Shown in pieces: positions 19,471 to 29,017 of a stretch of DNA of 64,000 bases (position 1 is the stretch's first letter; each line of letters begins with the position of its first letter). A program made the position numbers and the translations under genes. The notes beneath the pieces are model-generated. The model saw nothing but the letters and a program-made list of their open reading frames with translations. It ran no database searches and had not been told where the DNA came from. Origin of the DNA: Alloalcanivorax marinus (GTDB lineage: Bacteria; Pseudomonadota; Gammaproteobacteria; Pseudomonadales; Alcanivoracaceae); NCBI RefSeq assembly GCF_016785095.1, contig NZ_JAEKJB010000008.1, forward strand, positions 868,001-932,000. Reading direction: 5' to 3'.

Positions 19471-21105
19471 TCACACCAGTTCGGCGCGCATTTTCTTCTT
19501 GTCGAGTTTGCCCACGGAGGTACGCGGCAGTTCGTCCACGAACACCACCCGATCGGGGATGCCATAGCGGCTGATCACGCCCTTGTCGGCGTAGCCCGCC
19601 ACCAGGTCCTTGATCGCCTGTTCGTCCACTTCGCCGCCCTTGACCACCAGGGCCACCGGGCGCTCGCCCCACTTGGGATCCTCGACACCCACCACCGCGC
19701 ACTCGGCCACGCCGTCGTGCTGCAGGATCAGGCCTTCCAGATCCAGGGAGGAGACCCACTCGCCGCCGGTCTTGATCACATCCTTGATGCGGTCGGTGAT
19801 GCGCAGCCAGCCGTCGCCATCGATCACGCCGATGTCACCGGTGTGCATCCAGCCGCCGTGCCAGAGGGTTTTCGAGTTTTCCTCGTCCTTCAGGTAACCC
19901 TGGGTCAGCCAGGGGGCGCGCAGCACCAGCTCACCCTGGCTCCTGCCGTCGTGGGGCACGTCATTCATGTCGGTATCGACGATGCGCCACTGCACCATGG
20001 GCACCGGCCGGCCGGTGCGGCTGCGGTAATCGGCCTGGGTTTCCGGGTCGGCTTTTTCCAGTTCCGGGGTCAGCAGCGCCACGGAAATCAGCGGGCAGGT
20101 CTCGCTCATGCCGTAGCCGGAGTAGATATCGATGCCTCGGGCCAGGGCGGCCTTGGCCAGCGGTCGCGCCAGAGCGGAACCGCCGATGATCACCTTCCAG
20201 CCGCTCAGGTCGATACTCTTGGCCGCTTCCGACTGCAGCAGCATCTGGATGATGGTGGGCACGCAGTGGGAAAAGGTGACTTTCTCGGTGAGCAGCAGCT
20301 TGAGCAGGCTTTCCGGCACATAGCGGCCCGGGTACACCTGCTTCACGCCCAGCAGGGTGGCCACGTAGGGCACGCCCCAGGCGTGCACGTGGAACATGGG
20401 CGTGATCGGCATGTAAACGTCGTCCTGATTGAGCCGGCCATGGCCGGAACCGGACAGCGCCGCGCGACCGGCGAAGGTATGCAGCACCAATTGCCGGTGG
20501 GAGAAATACACGCCCTTGGGCAGGCCCGTGGTGCCGGTGGTATAGAAGGTGGTGGCGCGGGTGTTTTCGTCCAGCAGGGGAAAGTCGTAATGGTCCGGTG
20601 CCTGCTGAAGCAGGGCCTCGTATTCACCGGCAAGCTCCAGCTGGCTGTCCAGGTTACCGCCCTCGTCATCCAGCAGGATAAAGGTCTTGGCGGTCTCGAT
20701 GCGGTCCTTGAGCTCTTCCAGCACCGGCAGGAATTCCCGGTTCACCAGAATCACGTCGTCCTCGGCGTGGTTGAGGGTATAGAGAATCTGTTCCGGGCTG
20801 AGCCGTACGTTCACGGTGTGCAGCACGGCCCCCATCATTGGAATGGCGAAGAAGGCTTCCAGGTAGCGGTTGGTGTCCCAATCCATGACCGCCACGGTGT
20901 CGCCCGGCTTGACGCCCTGGGCGGCCAGGGCACCGGCCAGCCGGTGCACGCGCTGTCCCAGTTCACGATAGGTCAGCCGGCGTTGGTCGGCATAGACGAT
21001 TTCCTGATCCGGGGCGGACCGCACGCCGGATTCCAGGATGCTATGGATCAGCAACGGCGACTCCACCGCCTCGGGGGTGCGATCAATGGTCAGGTCTTTG
21101 CTCAT
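19471..21105 (-). CDS. fatty acid-CoA ligase, AlkK-like
   Basis: AMP-forming acyl-CoA synthetase that activates fatty acids. At 544 residues, the AMP/P-loop motif TFYTTGTTGLPKGV is near residues 185-198, the adenylate motif SGYGMSETCPL is near 330, and the C-terminal hinge and catalytic-lysine region reads GEWVSSLDLEGLI and GKLDKKKMRAEL. The PMFHVHAWGVPY segment closely resembles the medium-chain AlkK group of alkane degraders. RBS GGAGAG precedes the ATG. Chain length is unproven. It stands alone on the minus strand. Confidence 0.92.
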   Translation of the reverse strand: MSKDLTIDRTPEAVESPLLIHSILESGVRSAPDQEIVYADQRRLTYRELGQRVHRLAGALAAQGVKPGDTVAVMDWDTNRYLEAFFAIPMMGAVLHTVNVRLSPEQILYTLNHAEDDVILVNREFLPVLEELKDRIETAKTFILLDDEGGNLDSQLELAGEYEALLQQAPDHYDFPLLDENTRATTFYTTGTTGLPKGVYFSHRQLVLHTFAGRAALSGSGHGRLNQDDVYMPITPMFHVHAWGVPYVATLLGVKQVYPGRYVPESLLKLLLTEKVTFSHCVPTIIQMLLQSEAAKSIDLSGWKVIIGGSALARPLAKAALARGIDIYSGYGMSETCPLISVALLTPELEKADPETQADYRSRTGRPVPMVQWRIVDTDMNDVPHDGRSQGELVLRAPWLTQGYLKDEENSKTLWHGGWMHTGDIGVIDGDGWLRITDRIKDVIKTGGEWVSSLDLEGLILQHDGVAECAVVGVEDPKWGERPVALVVKGGEVDEQAIKDLVAGYADKGVISRYGIPDRVVFVDELPRTSVGKLDKKKMRAELV

Positions 21106-21233
21106 GCTTGCTCTCCATCACCAAAAGGTTCCGGTCCGAAAAAGTGGCCGGAAATTGCTATTTATTAGGGGGCGAAAGATTGGCACAGGCCGCCGCCGCC
21201 GTCACCCCGGCGGCGTGACCGGTGCGTCGCGGC

Positions 21234-22610
<1,377 letters not shown>

Positions 22611-22673
22611 CACCGTCTCCTTGCGGGAAAGTGTCGCCTCAGTATCGGTAAGGCCCCGCCGGACGTCCAGAGT

Positions 22674-23705
22674 TCAACCGCTCGCCACCACCTGGTTACG
22701 ACCCTGCTGTTTGGCGATATAGAGGCGCTGGTCGGCGGCTTCCACCAGCTCGTCGATGGTGTCGCCGTCGGTGCCCCATTCCGCCACGCCGATGCTGCAC
22801 GACAGCGGGATCACCAGCCGGCCACCCCGGTAAGGCTGGCACTCGATAAGCTCACGCAGGGTTTCCGCCACCACCACCGCCTCCTTGCGATCCGTGTCGG
22901 GCAGCAGCACCGTGAATTCCTCGCCGCCCACCCGGCACGGTAAATCGGTGGCGCGCAAGCGCTCGCGCAGCCGCTGGGCAACGTGAATCAGCACCAGGTC
23001 GCCGACCTTGTGGCCGTGGGTATCGTTGACCGCCTTGAAATGGTCAAGATCAAGCACCAACACGCTCAGTGGCGAGTCCAGCCGCAGCGCCCGGCGTTTC
23101 TCATGCTCGAAGGCCTCCCGGAAGCGGTACAGATTGGCCAGCCGGGTGAGCGGGTCGGTGGACGCCATCACCATCAGGTCGGACCGGGAACGATGGCTGC
23201 TGAGTTCGTAGATGTAGGCGAACGCCAGGGTCACCGCCAGGGACAAGGTGATGTTGGCGATCTCCGCGAACTGGCCACGGTACAGATAGTCCGGGTTTTT
23301 GTGCAGAAACAGGAACAGCGCCACCAGGATATAAAACACCGACACCGCCAGCCCCAGCCGCTGGCCCAGCAACAGATGGCAAAGCACCGGCACGATGTAC
23401 ACCCACAAAAACACCGTGGGAGAGGAACCCGGTATGTAGAGAGCGACCATCATGATGGTCAGGAAGGGGATCAGATAAAGCAGGGTCCAGAGCAACAGGC
23501 GCCGGGTGCGCCGCGCCACCACGTACAGTGCCAGGGAAGCCACCGCCGCCCCCAGCTCCATATAGGCAAGCACCATCACGCCCCGGCGGCTGTTGATCAC
23601 GAAGAACAACACACCGCACAGCGCGGTAATGATCAATAGCGCCTTGAGCAATGCCCGACGCTGCGACTCACCATTGTGGTCGCCGCCCCAACGTGTCGCA
23701 GCCAT
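22674..23705 (-). CDS. membrane-anchored diguanylate cyclase (GGDEF)
   Basis: Predicted synthesis of cyclic-di-GMP from two GTP. The 343-residue protein has five or six hydrophobic segments in residues 20-165, then a GGDEF domain with an intact GGEEF active site. The RxxD inhibitory site (RATD) sits five residues before it, so product feedback is expected. I chose the ATG at 23705; a longer frame reaching into the upstream gene begins with TTG and lacks family support, but the RBS at 23705 is weak. It follows the TagF-like gene on the same strand after 133 nt, so it may be co-transcribed with the polysaccharide unit. Cyclic-di-GMP commonly controls exopolysaccharide output. Confidence 0.9.
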   Translation of the reverse strand: MAATRWGGDHNGESQRRALLKALLIITALCGVLFFVINSRRGVMVLAYMELGAAVASLALYVVARRTRRLLLWTLLYLIPFLTIMMVALYIPGSSPTVFLWVYIVPVLCHLLLGQRLGLAVSVFYILVALFLFLHKNPDYLYRGQFAEIANITLSLAVTLAFAYIYELSSHRSRSDLMVMASTDPLTRLANLYRFREAFEHEKRRALRLDSPLSVLVLDLDHFKAVNDTHGHKVGDLVLIHVAQRLRERLRATDLPCRVGGEEFTVLLPDTDRKEAVVVAETLRELIECQPYRGGRLVIPLSCSIGVAEWGTDGDTIDELVEAADQRLYIAKQQGRNQVVASG

Positions 23706-23838
23706 GGTATACACCGATTTATTCTGTATTTCCCCTTGGGAACGGAGGGCAGAGCAGCCCGCCGGCGCCCCCCAAGTGGCGCCCCGTAGTAATAGCAGAT
23801 TGATTGCACCGCGACCACCACCGCGCCCAAACCGCGCA

Positions 23839-24993
23839 CTACCATCCCAACTGGCGGTCAATCACTTCGAACGCCCGGGGCAACCCGGGTTGCCAGAACT
23901 GATTGCGCTGGGCGGCCCGCCCGGTGCGGTTCTGATTGCGATCAAAGCAATAGCCGCGTTGCAGCTCCGCCAACAGCGTCTCGAAGTCGCCCACCACCCG
24001 CCCGGCGGCCGGCAGATCCCGGCTGTAGGCATACGCTTTCCGGCAGTCGCTGGCGTACCAGGCATGATCGAATCGGTAGAACAGCACCGGCACGTCGAAC
24101 AGCAAACCATCGATGTACAACGATGAATAATCGGTGATTACCAGGGCCAGGTCCGGCAGCAGGTCATAGATGTCTTCCCGGTGACTGATATCGACAATGA
24201 ACGGATATTTCGCCAGATCCCTCGCCATTTCCCGTTCATTGGGGTGCAGCCTTAGCAGCAGCACGCTGTCATTCTCGACCAGCCAATCGGACAACCGTGG
24301 CCAATCCAGAGCCTCCAGGTAGGGGTTGCCATTGGCGCCGTCCCGCCAGGACGGCGCATAGAGAATCCGGCGGCGTCCATTGCAGAAAGCCGGCAGCGGC
24401 GGGTTGGCGGCCATCTCCGGGCTGTCGGCGAAGTCGGTGCGCGGGTAGCCGCCAATCCGTACCCGATGCTCCGGTAGACGGAACGCGGAGCGGAAACAAT
24501 CCGCCACCCGGAAGCTGGGAGCCAGCATCAGGTCCGGTTTCAGATAGAGCTGGTGATAGCGCCAGGCGCGCATCCCCGGATGGGTTCGGCGATAACGATC
24601 CGCCAGGGGACCATTTGAGATGTCGAATTCGATCTCCTTGAGCGGCGAACCATGCCAGAGGTTGACCAGAAAAGCCCCTCGGCACAGCCACTGGTTAATG
24701 TCGCCCACGTAACTGCTGTAGCAGTAAACACCGGCGGTAAGCGCGTGCCAGCGGCCGCGCCAGGAACCGCGATGGTAGGCTTCATGGCCTTCCTGATTGA
24801 GCCGCTCCACCAGATACTCATCGCCGCTGATCCAGATCGCTCGCACCCGGGGAGCACCGCTGTAATGCAGGAACAGGTACTTGCTGTTGTCAGTGAACAG
24901 ATCGCGATAGCAGCCGAACACCGCTTTGTGGGATTGCCGGGGCACCCACCCGCTGATGAAGTAGATCAGTTTGCCAAGTATGTTCCGCCACAT
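23839..24993 (-). CDS. CDP-glycerol glycerophosphotransferase family protein (TagF/TagB-like)
   Basis: Predicted transfer of glycerol-phosphate (or a related polyol phosphate) from CDP-glycerol to a glycan. In 384 residues it carries the family motifs NLWHGSPLKEIEFD (general-base histidine, about residue 130) and VVITDYSSLYIDGLLFDVPV near the C-terminus. ATG at 24993 has AGAGGAA upstream; the longer frame overlapping the neighbour is rejected. It follows the TagD-like gene by 23 nt, which would supply CDP-glycerol. In a Gram-negative host, this suggests a glycerol-phosphate decoration of the exopolysaccharide rather than teichoic acid. Confidence 0.88.
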   Translation of the reverse strand: MWRNILGKLIYFISGWVPRQSHKAVFGCYRDLFTDNSKYLFLHYSGAPRVRAIWISGDEYLVERLNQEGHEAYHRGSWRGRWHALTAGVYCYSSYVGDINQWLCRGAFLVNLWHGSPLKEIEFDISNGPLADRYRRTHPGMRAWRYHQLYLKPDLMLAPSFRVADCFRSAFRLPEHRVRIGGYPRTDFADSPEMAANPPLPAFCNGRRRILYAPSWRDGANGNPYLEALDWPRLSDWLVENDSVLLLRLHPNEREMARDLAKYPFIVDISHREDIYDLLPDLALVITDYSSLYIDGLLFDVPVLFYRFDHAWYASDCRKAYAYSRDLPAAGRVVGDFETLLAELQRGYCFDRNQNRTGRAAQRNQFWQPGLPRAFEVIDRQLGW

Positions 24994-25016
24994 AGTCGGT
25001 TCCTCTTGAACAGGGT

Positions 25017-25424
25017 TCAGCCATGCTCCACGGGCAGTGCGCCCGCGAGACTGGATTTGATGCTGGTGGTGGAAACGGTCTCCGTGCGCGGCAAATAAAG
25101 CACCCGGCAATGGACGCCAAGGTGATCGAAATGCCCGCGCCAGTCGTCGCCCATGGCGAAGATATCCACGCCGTACTTGAGAATGTCGTCCGCCTTTTGA
25201 TCCCAGTGCCGTTCCGGAATCACCTGATCCACATATCGACAGGCGCGCACCATCTCCACCCGTTGCTGATAGCTGAAGAACGCCGCCTTGCCCTTGCGCG
25301 CGTTGAAGGCGTCGGTGGATACGCCGACGATCAGCCGGTCGCCCTTCCCCGCCAGCCGGGCAAACAGCCGCACATGGCCAAAGTGGAACAGGTCAAAGGT
25401 GCCGTAGGTAAGAATCGTGGTCAT
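25017..25424 (-). CDS. glycerol-3-phosphate cytidylyltransferase-like protein (TagD-like)
   Basis: Predicted to make CDP-glycerol from CTP and glycerol-3-phosphate. The 135-residue length is typical of TagD. The nucleotidyltransferase motif GTFDLFHFGH (HxGH variant) is at residues 8-17 and the second motif RTETVSTTSIKSSL is near 110-123. The true start is the ATG at 25424, overlapping the upstream gene stop as ATGA; a longer frame to 25802 is a shadow of that gene. It is directly followed by the TagF-like transferase. Related enzymes act on ethanolamine or other polyol phosphates. Confidence 0.9.
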   Translation of the reverse strand: MTTILTYGTFDLFHFGHVRLFARLAGKGDRLIVGVSTDAFNARKGKAAFFSYQQRVEMVRACRYVDQVIPERHWDQKADDILKYGVDIFAMGDDWRGHFDHLGVHCRVLYLPRTETVSTTSIKSSLAGALPVEHG

Positions 25425-26845
25425 GAGGGTTCTCCCGGAATCGCGCTGCTGGCGGTCAAGGTCGTATCGTCGGCTTGGGGACGGCGGCGCGCCTGTCGAC
25501 GCCAGCGCCACAGCATGGCCAGTTGGCGCAGCGGGCTCAGAGTGCGGAAGTGGCGCTGGACGATGTCCACCTCCTCGTCCGACGCGCCGCTGTGCAGCCA
25601 CAGTTGCACCGGACCCCAGACCCCCAGGGAACCGGCCTCCTCGATGCCTCGGGACGGATCCGCGCCGAACAGGCGCAGGTCGCCACGCACCACCAGAACC
25701 AGCAGCGGCAGCAACGCCAGGCCACGGTTCCCGCCGCCCAGCACCCAGCCCATCCGGTGCTGGCCGCCATTGCTGAACAGGCGCCGCTTTTCCGGGCGCC
25801 ACGCGCCACCGGTCACCAGCAACAGCGGTGAAAGCAGCAGCGTCAGGGTCAGACCGATCAGGGCCACCGTTCTTTCCAGGGGCGGTGTTTTCTCCGCCGG
25901 CCGGGTCGTGGCGACGCGGCTGTCACCCAGCAGATCCCGGTCGGACACCTGAATCCAGCCACCGGTGGCCGGGTCCAGCAGCAGATCGCCGCAAACGATC
26001 TTGCCTTCCAGGGCCAGGCCTGGCCCCAGGTAGGTGTGCGGCATCACCAGGGCATCCTGGATACGGCAGGCGCGGTCGACCACCGCTCCGGTGCCGATCA
26101 CCACCACCCCCTGAAGCAGGCAGCTTTTGTCCAGAGTGCAATGCTCACCGATCACGCCGCCGCCGGCTTGCGGCGCCAGAGCCGGCAACCGGCAGTGGCT
26201 GCCGGTGAAGAACACCGCCTCGGCGCTGGGGCGCGCCGCCCCCCGCGGGGAAAGCCCCGGCACCGCATGGCTGGCCACCAGCAGATTGGCATCGAGCAGG
26301 TCGCGCCAGGTTTCCAGGGTATTGCAATCGCCCGGCAGCAACTCGATCACCCTGCCCCGGGTATCCGCCGGCGTTATCAGCGGCCATTCCAGCTCCCCCA
26401 GCCGCTCACTGGTGGGTCTCAGAATGGCGATGCCGGCGTTGCGACGGCCCAGCAAGGGCTGCAGCACCTCGCCGTCCAGAGACGTGGCCATCACCATCAG
26501 GTTCTTCAGGTTCGGGCTGCGCAGCACGTCGCCGCGCACGAACAGGCACGGCGTGCTCGGGTCCAGGCCCAGGCGGGGCACCACGGCGGTGACGCTCTCC
26601 TCCACCTTGCTCAGGTGATACTCCACGCGCAGGCCCCATTTCTCCCCGGCGCCCACCAGCGCCTCGATCTCGCGGGCCTGGTTGGACACCACCAGCCTCA
26701 CTCGGGACACCCCGGCTTGCGCCAGATCGTCCAGGGTGTATTCGATCACCGCGCGGTTGGCGATGGGCAGCAGGGCCGGGCAGTAGCGCCGGTCCAGGGG
26801 GCTCAGCTCCCAGCCGCTGCGATTGGCGAAGACAATGGCTTCCAT
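25421..26845 (-). CDS. nucleotidyltransferase-like protein fused to a degenerate sugar-transferase-like tail
   Basis: Residues 1-115 look like a sugar-phosphate nucleotidyltransferase fold (MEAIVFANRSGWELSPL, LLPIANRAVIEYTLDDL). The usual glycine-rich GxGTRL signature is replaced by ANRSGWEL, so catalysis is doubtful. Residues 225-320 resemble left-handed beta-helix repeats. From about 330 there is a TM helix (LIGLTLTLLLSPLLLV), then RGDLRLFGADPS and a final segment whose order of elements mimics the membrane tail of bacterial sugar transferases (normally RGDMSLVGPRP), but without the catalytic core. It may be a scaffold or regulatory partner of the adjacent sugar transferase. It sits in the second polysaccharide unit, with coupled overlap to the TagD-like gene. 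Confidence 0.7.
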   Translation of the reverse strand: MEAIVFANRSGWELSPLDRRYCPALLPIANRAVIEYTLDDLAQAGVSRVRLVVSNQAREIEALVGAGEKWGLRVEYHLSKVEESVTAVVPRLGLDPSTPCLFVRGDVLRSPNLKNLMVMATSLDGEVLQPLLGRRNAGIAILRPTSERLGELEWPLITPADTRGRVIELLPGDCNTLETWRDLLDANLLVASHAVPGLSPRGAARPSAEAVFFTGSHCRLPALAPQAGGGVIGEHCTLDKSCLLQGVVVIGTGAVVDRACRIQDALVMPHTYLGPGLALEGKIVCGDLLLDPATGGWIQVSDRDLLGDSRVATTRPAEKTPPLERTVALIGLTLTLLLSPLLLVTGGAWRPEKRRLFSNGGQHRMGWVLGGGNRGLALLPLLVLVVRGDLRLFGADPSRGIEEAGSLGVWGPVQLWLHSGASDEEVDIVQRHFRTLSPLRQLAMLWRWRRQARRRPQADDTTLTASSAIPGEPS

Positions 26846-26857
26846 GATGTCGATTCC

Positions 26858-28789
26858 TCAGTAGGCGCCGCGGGCGAGAAGCACCGCCGGCACGGTTTTC
26901 ACCAGCAGCATCACATCGGTCCAGAACCCCTGGTCATGGATGTATTCCATGTCCAGATGAACCTGTTGCTGAAAGGGAATGTCGGAGCGTCCGGAGACCT
27001 GCCAGATGCAGGTGATACCGGGCCGGGCGGCCAGGCGCTGACGGTGATCCAGGGAGTACTGATCCACCTCCTGGGGCAAAGCGGGCCGCGGGCCCACCAG
27101 GGCCATGTCGCCTTTCAGCACATTCCACAACTGCGGCAACTCATCGATGGAGGCCTTGCGGATCAATCGCCCCACCCGGGTGATGCGCGGGTCACGCTTC
27201 ATCTTGAACAGCACGCCGCCCTGCATTTCGTTGACGGCGCGCAGCTCCGCCAGGCGCTGCTCCGCATCGGTGTACATGGAACGCAGCTTCCACATGTTGA
27301 ACGGACGACCGTCCTTGCCCACCCGACATTGTTTGAAGAACACCGGGCCCGGCGATTCCAGACGGATCGCGGTCACCACCATCAACAACAGCGGTGACAG
27401 CATCAGGATCGCCAACGCGCTGACCAGAATATCCAGGGAACGTTTGGCGGCACGCACCAGGCGCAAACGGCGGCGGTGGCGGGAACAACCACGACGACCG
27501 GCACGCACCGGCGGGTGCCACGGCGCCGCGTCACCGCCCGGGCGCCGGCCACCGGCACGACCAGCGGCACGACGTTCCCGCCAGGCGCGCCACAAAAACA
27601 GGGGGTTGCCAATCAGATAGCGCCGCCACAGACGCGCCGGCTCCTGGCTCAGACGCCATACCCACTCCATGCCGATCTGACGAACCCACAGCGGCGCGCG
27701 GCTGACCCGGCCGGAATAGAAATCCATCAGGCCACCGACGCCCATGCAGACACGCGGCCTGAGGTGGTCCTGGTATTTTTCGATCCAGGCTTCCTGGACT
27801 GGCGCGCCCATGGACACCAGCAACACGGCGGCGCCGCTGTGGTTGATGTCATCAATCACCTCCATGGCGTCGATGGCATCGAAATAGCCGTGATGAAAAC
27901 CACTGATAATCAGGTTCGGAAAGCGCTCCCGCATCCGGCGAGCCGCTTCCTCGGCGACACCGTCACGGCCGCCCAGCAGATAGACGCCCAGCCCCTTCTC
28001 CGCCAGCCGCTCGCACAAGCGGGGAAACATGTCGGTGCCATTGAGGTTGTCGCGCACCCCCTGCCCGGTCATGGCGGCCCCCAGGCGCACGCCAATACCA
28101 TCGGCGAACACCGCCTCGCAGCCGGCCAGGGTGTCCCGGTAGGAACGGTTGCGATAGGCGATATTGAGGCAATCCGCGTTCACGAACGCATAGCGGCGGG
28201 TCTCGCCACCCCACTGCGCCTGGCTGCACAGCGCCTCCAGCATGGTCTTCATGGTCATGTTGCGGATACGCACGCCAAACAGCCGGATTTCATCGCCGCG
28301 AACGGCAGGCTGGCGCGGCACCAGCAACAGGCACAACAGGGCCCGGGCCAACGCCGGCAGATAGAGGCGCACACTGCCCTGGCAGGCCAACGCCACCGCT
28401 TGCGAATCCTCGAAACCCAGACCCATGCGTTGCTGCAACCGGGACACCGACAGCAGACCCGGCATCGCCGGGTAGACCACCGGCACGCCCAGGGCGAACT
28501 GGATATCGATCCCCAGCAGGCACACTTGCCCGCGCAGCACGTTCAGCAGAAACGGATAGCTCCGCCAGGGCCCGGCCCCGGCAAGCTGGCGCTGGGTAAC
28601 GACGGCACCGGTGCCGGCGACGATGTGAACCGCCTCGAACACCGCCAGGCCCCGTGACCGGCGCCAGACCACGGCGACCAGCAGCAACGGCAAGCCGGCC
28701 ATCAACAAGATCGCCGAGGCGATCAGGTCCACGGCCCGTACGCCTGCGGCGATTTGGGGGCGGCTATGGAGTGAGTGTGTAAAAGCCAT
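26858..28789 (-). CDS. three-part glycosyltransferase: degenerate sugar transferase, WecG/TagA/CpsF, sugar transferase
   Basis: This 643-residue protein has a membrane N-terminus (about 1-150) with the outline of a sugar transferase, including NVLRGQVCLLGIDIQ in place of NVLRGDMSLVGPRP. A WecG/TagA/CpsF domain follows (about 165-405; FVNADCLNIAYRN, ADGIGVRLGAAMTG, GVGGLMDFYSGRVSRAP). An Arg/Gly-rich linker leads to a complete polyprenyl-phosphate sugar-1-phosphate transferase (about 440-643: SPGPVFFKQCRVGKDGRPF, MWKLRSMY, KGDMALVGPRPALP, PGITCIWQVSGRS). It probably primes the undecaprenyl carrier and adds the second sugar. It is the first gene of the second polysaccharide unit, with RBS AGGAGAGG and a sigma-54 promoter just upstream. 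Confidence 0.88.
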   Translation of the reverse strand: MAFTHSLHSRPQIAAGVRAVDLIASAILLMAGLPLLLVAVVWRRSRGLAVFEAVHIVAGTGAVVTQRQLAGAGPWRSYPFLLNVLRGQVCLLGIDIQFALGVPVVYPAMPGLLSVSRLQQRMGLGFEDSQAVALACQGSVRLYLPALARALLCLLLVPRQPAVRGDEIRLFGVRIRNMTMKTMLEALCSQAQWGGETRRYAFVNADCLNIAYRNRSYRDTLAGCEAVFADGIGVRLGAAMTGQGVRDNLNGTDMFPRLCERLAEKGLGVYLLGGRDGVAEEAARRMRERFPNLIISGFHHGYFDAIDAMEVIDDINHSGAAVLLVSMGAPVQEAWIEKYQDHLRPRVCMGVGGLMDFYSGRVSRAPLWVRQIGMEWVWRLSQEPARLWRRYLIGNPLFLWRAWRERRAAGRAGGRRPGGDAAPWHPPVRAGRRGCSRHRRRLRLVRAAKRSLDILVSALAILMLSPLLLMVVTAIRLESPGPVFFKQCRVGKDGRPFNMWKLRSMYTDAEQRLAELRAVNEMQGGVLFKMKRDPRITRVGRLIRKASIDELPQLWNVLKGDMALVGPRPALPQEVDQYSLDHRQRLAARPGITCIWQVSGRSDIPFQQQVHLDMEYIHDQGFWTDVMLLVKTVPAVLLARGAY

Positions 28790-28825
28790 GGAACCTCTCC
28801 TGAATTGTTCTTTTCACAGCTCTTA

Positions 28826-28843
28826 CTGCATACCTCGGGCCAA
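28826..28843 (-). promoter_or_regulatory. sigma-54 promoter of second polysaccharide unit
   Basis: The minus strand reads TTGGCCCGAGGTATGCAG: the -24 GG and -12 GC are exactly 10 nt apart. It lies about 40 nt upstream of the glycosyltransferase fusion ATG. It shares the context AAAGTTGGCCC with the promoter at 35731-35749. Confidence 0.8.
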
Positions 28844-28895
28844 CTTTTAACTTGTTGATTTAATTGGTTTTTATTATTAAATCCGGCCACCGTGT

Positions 28896-28909
28896 GCAAA
28901 TTGCTTCGC
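28896..28909 (-). promoter_or_regulatory. putative activator-binding site (UAS)
   Basis: The plus strand reads GCAAATTGCTTCGC. It matches GCRAATTGCNNNGC, also found upstream of the other two sigma-54 promoters of the locus. It lies 52 nt upstream of the -24 element. The core resembles the LuxO/SypG pattern CANNNTGC. It is the likely target of the sigma-54 activator encoded at 41901-43316. Confidence 0.65.
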
Positions 28910-28955
28910 GCTCTGCGGCGCGCTCATCCAAAATCTCCATCGGCTTGTCTTTTCT

Positions 28956-28985
28956 CGATAAAAAAAGGGCCTCGCAAGGAGGCCC
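28956..28985 (-). terminator. intrinsic terminator of first polysaccharide unit
   Basis: On the minus strand, GGGCCTC, a short loop, GAGGCCC and a T7 run. It lies about 32 nt past the stop of the GT2 gene and before the activator site and sigma-54 promoter of the next unit. It separates the two polysaccharide operons. Confidence 0.9.
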
Positions 28986-29017
28986 AAAGAGAGACTGCCA
29001 TCAACAGTCCAGCGCGT

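Noticed and set aside
21180..21230. GC-rich inverted repeat after fumC
   Set aside because: CGCCGCC/GGCGGCG pairing arises easily in such composition, and no U-run follows.
25425..25802. N-terminal extension of the TagD-like frame
   Set aside because: The extension is out-of-frame reading of the upstream fusion gene; TagD homology starts exactly at the ATG at 25424.
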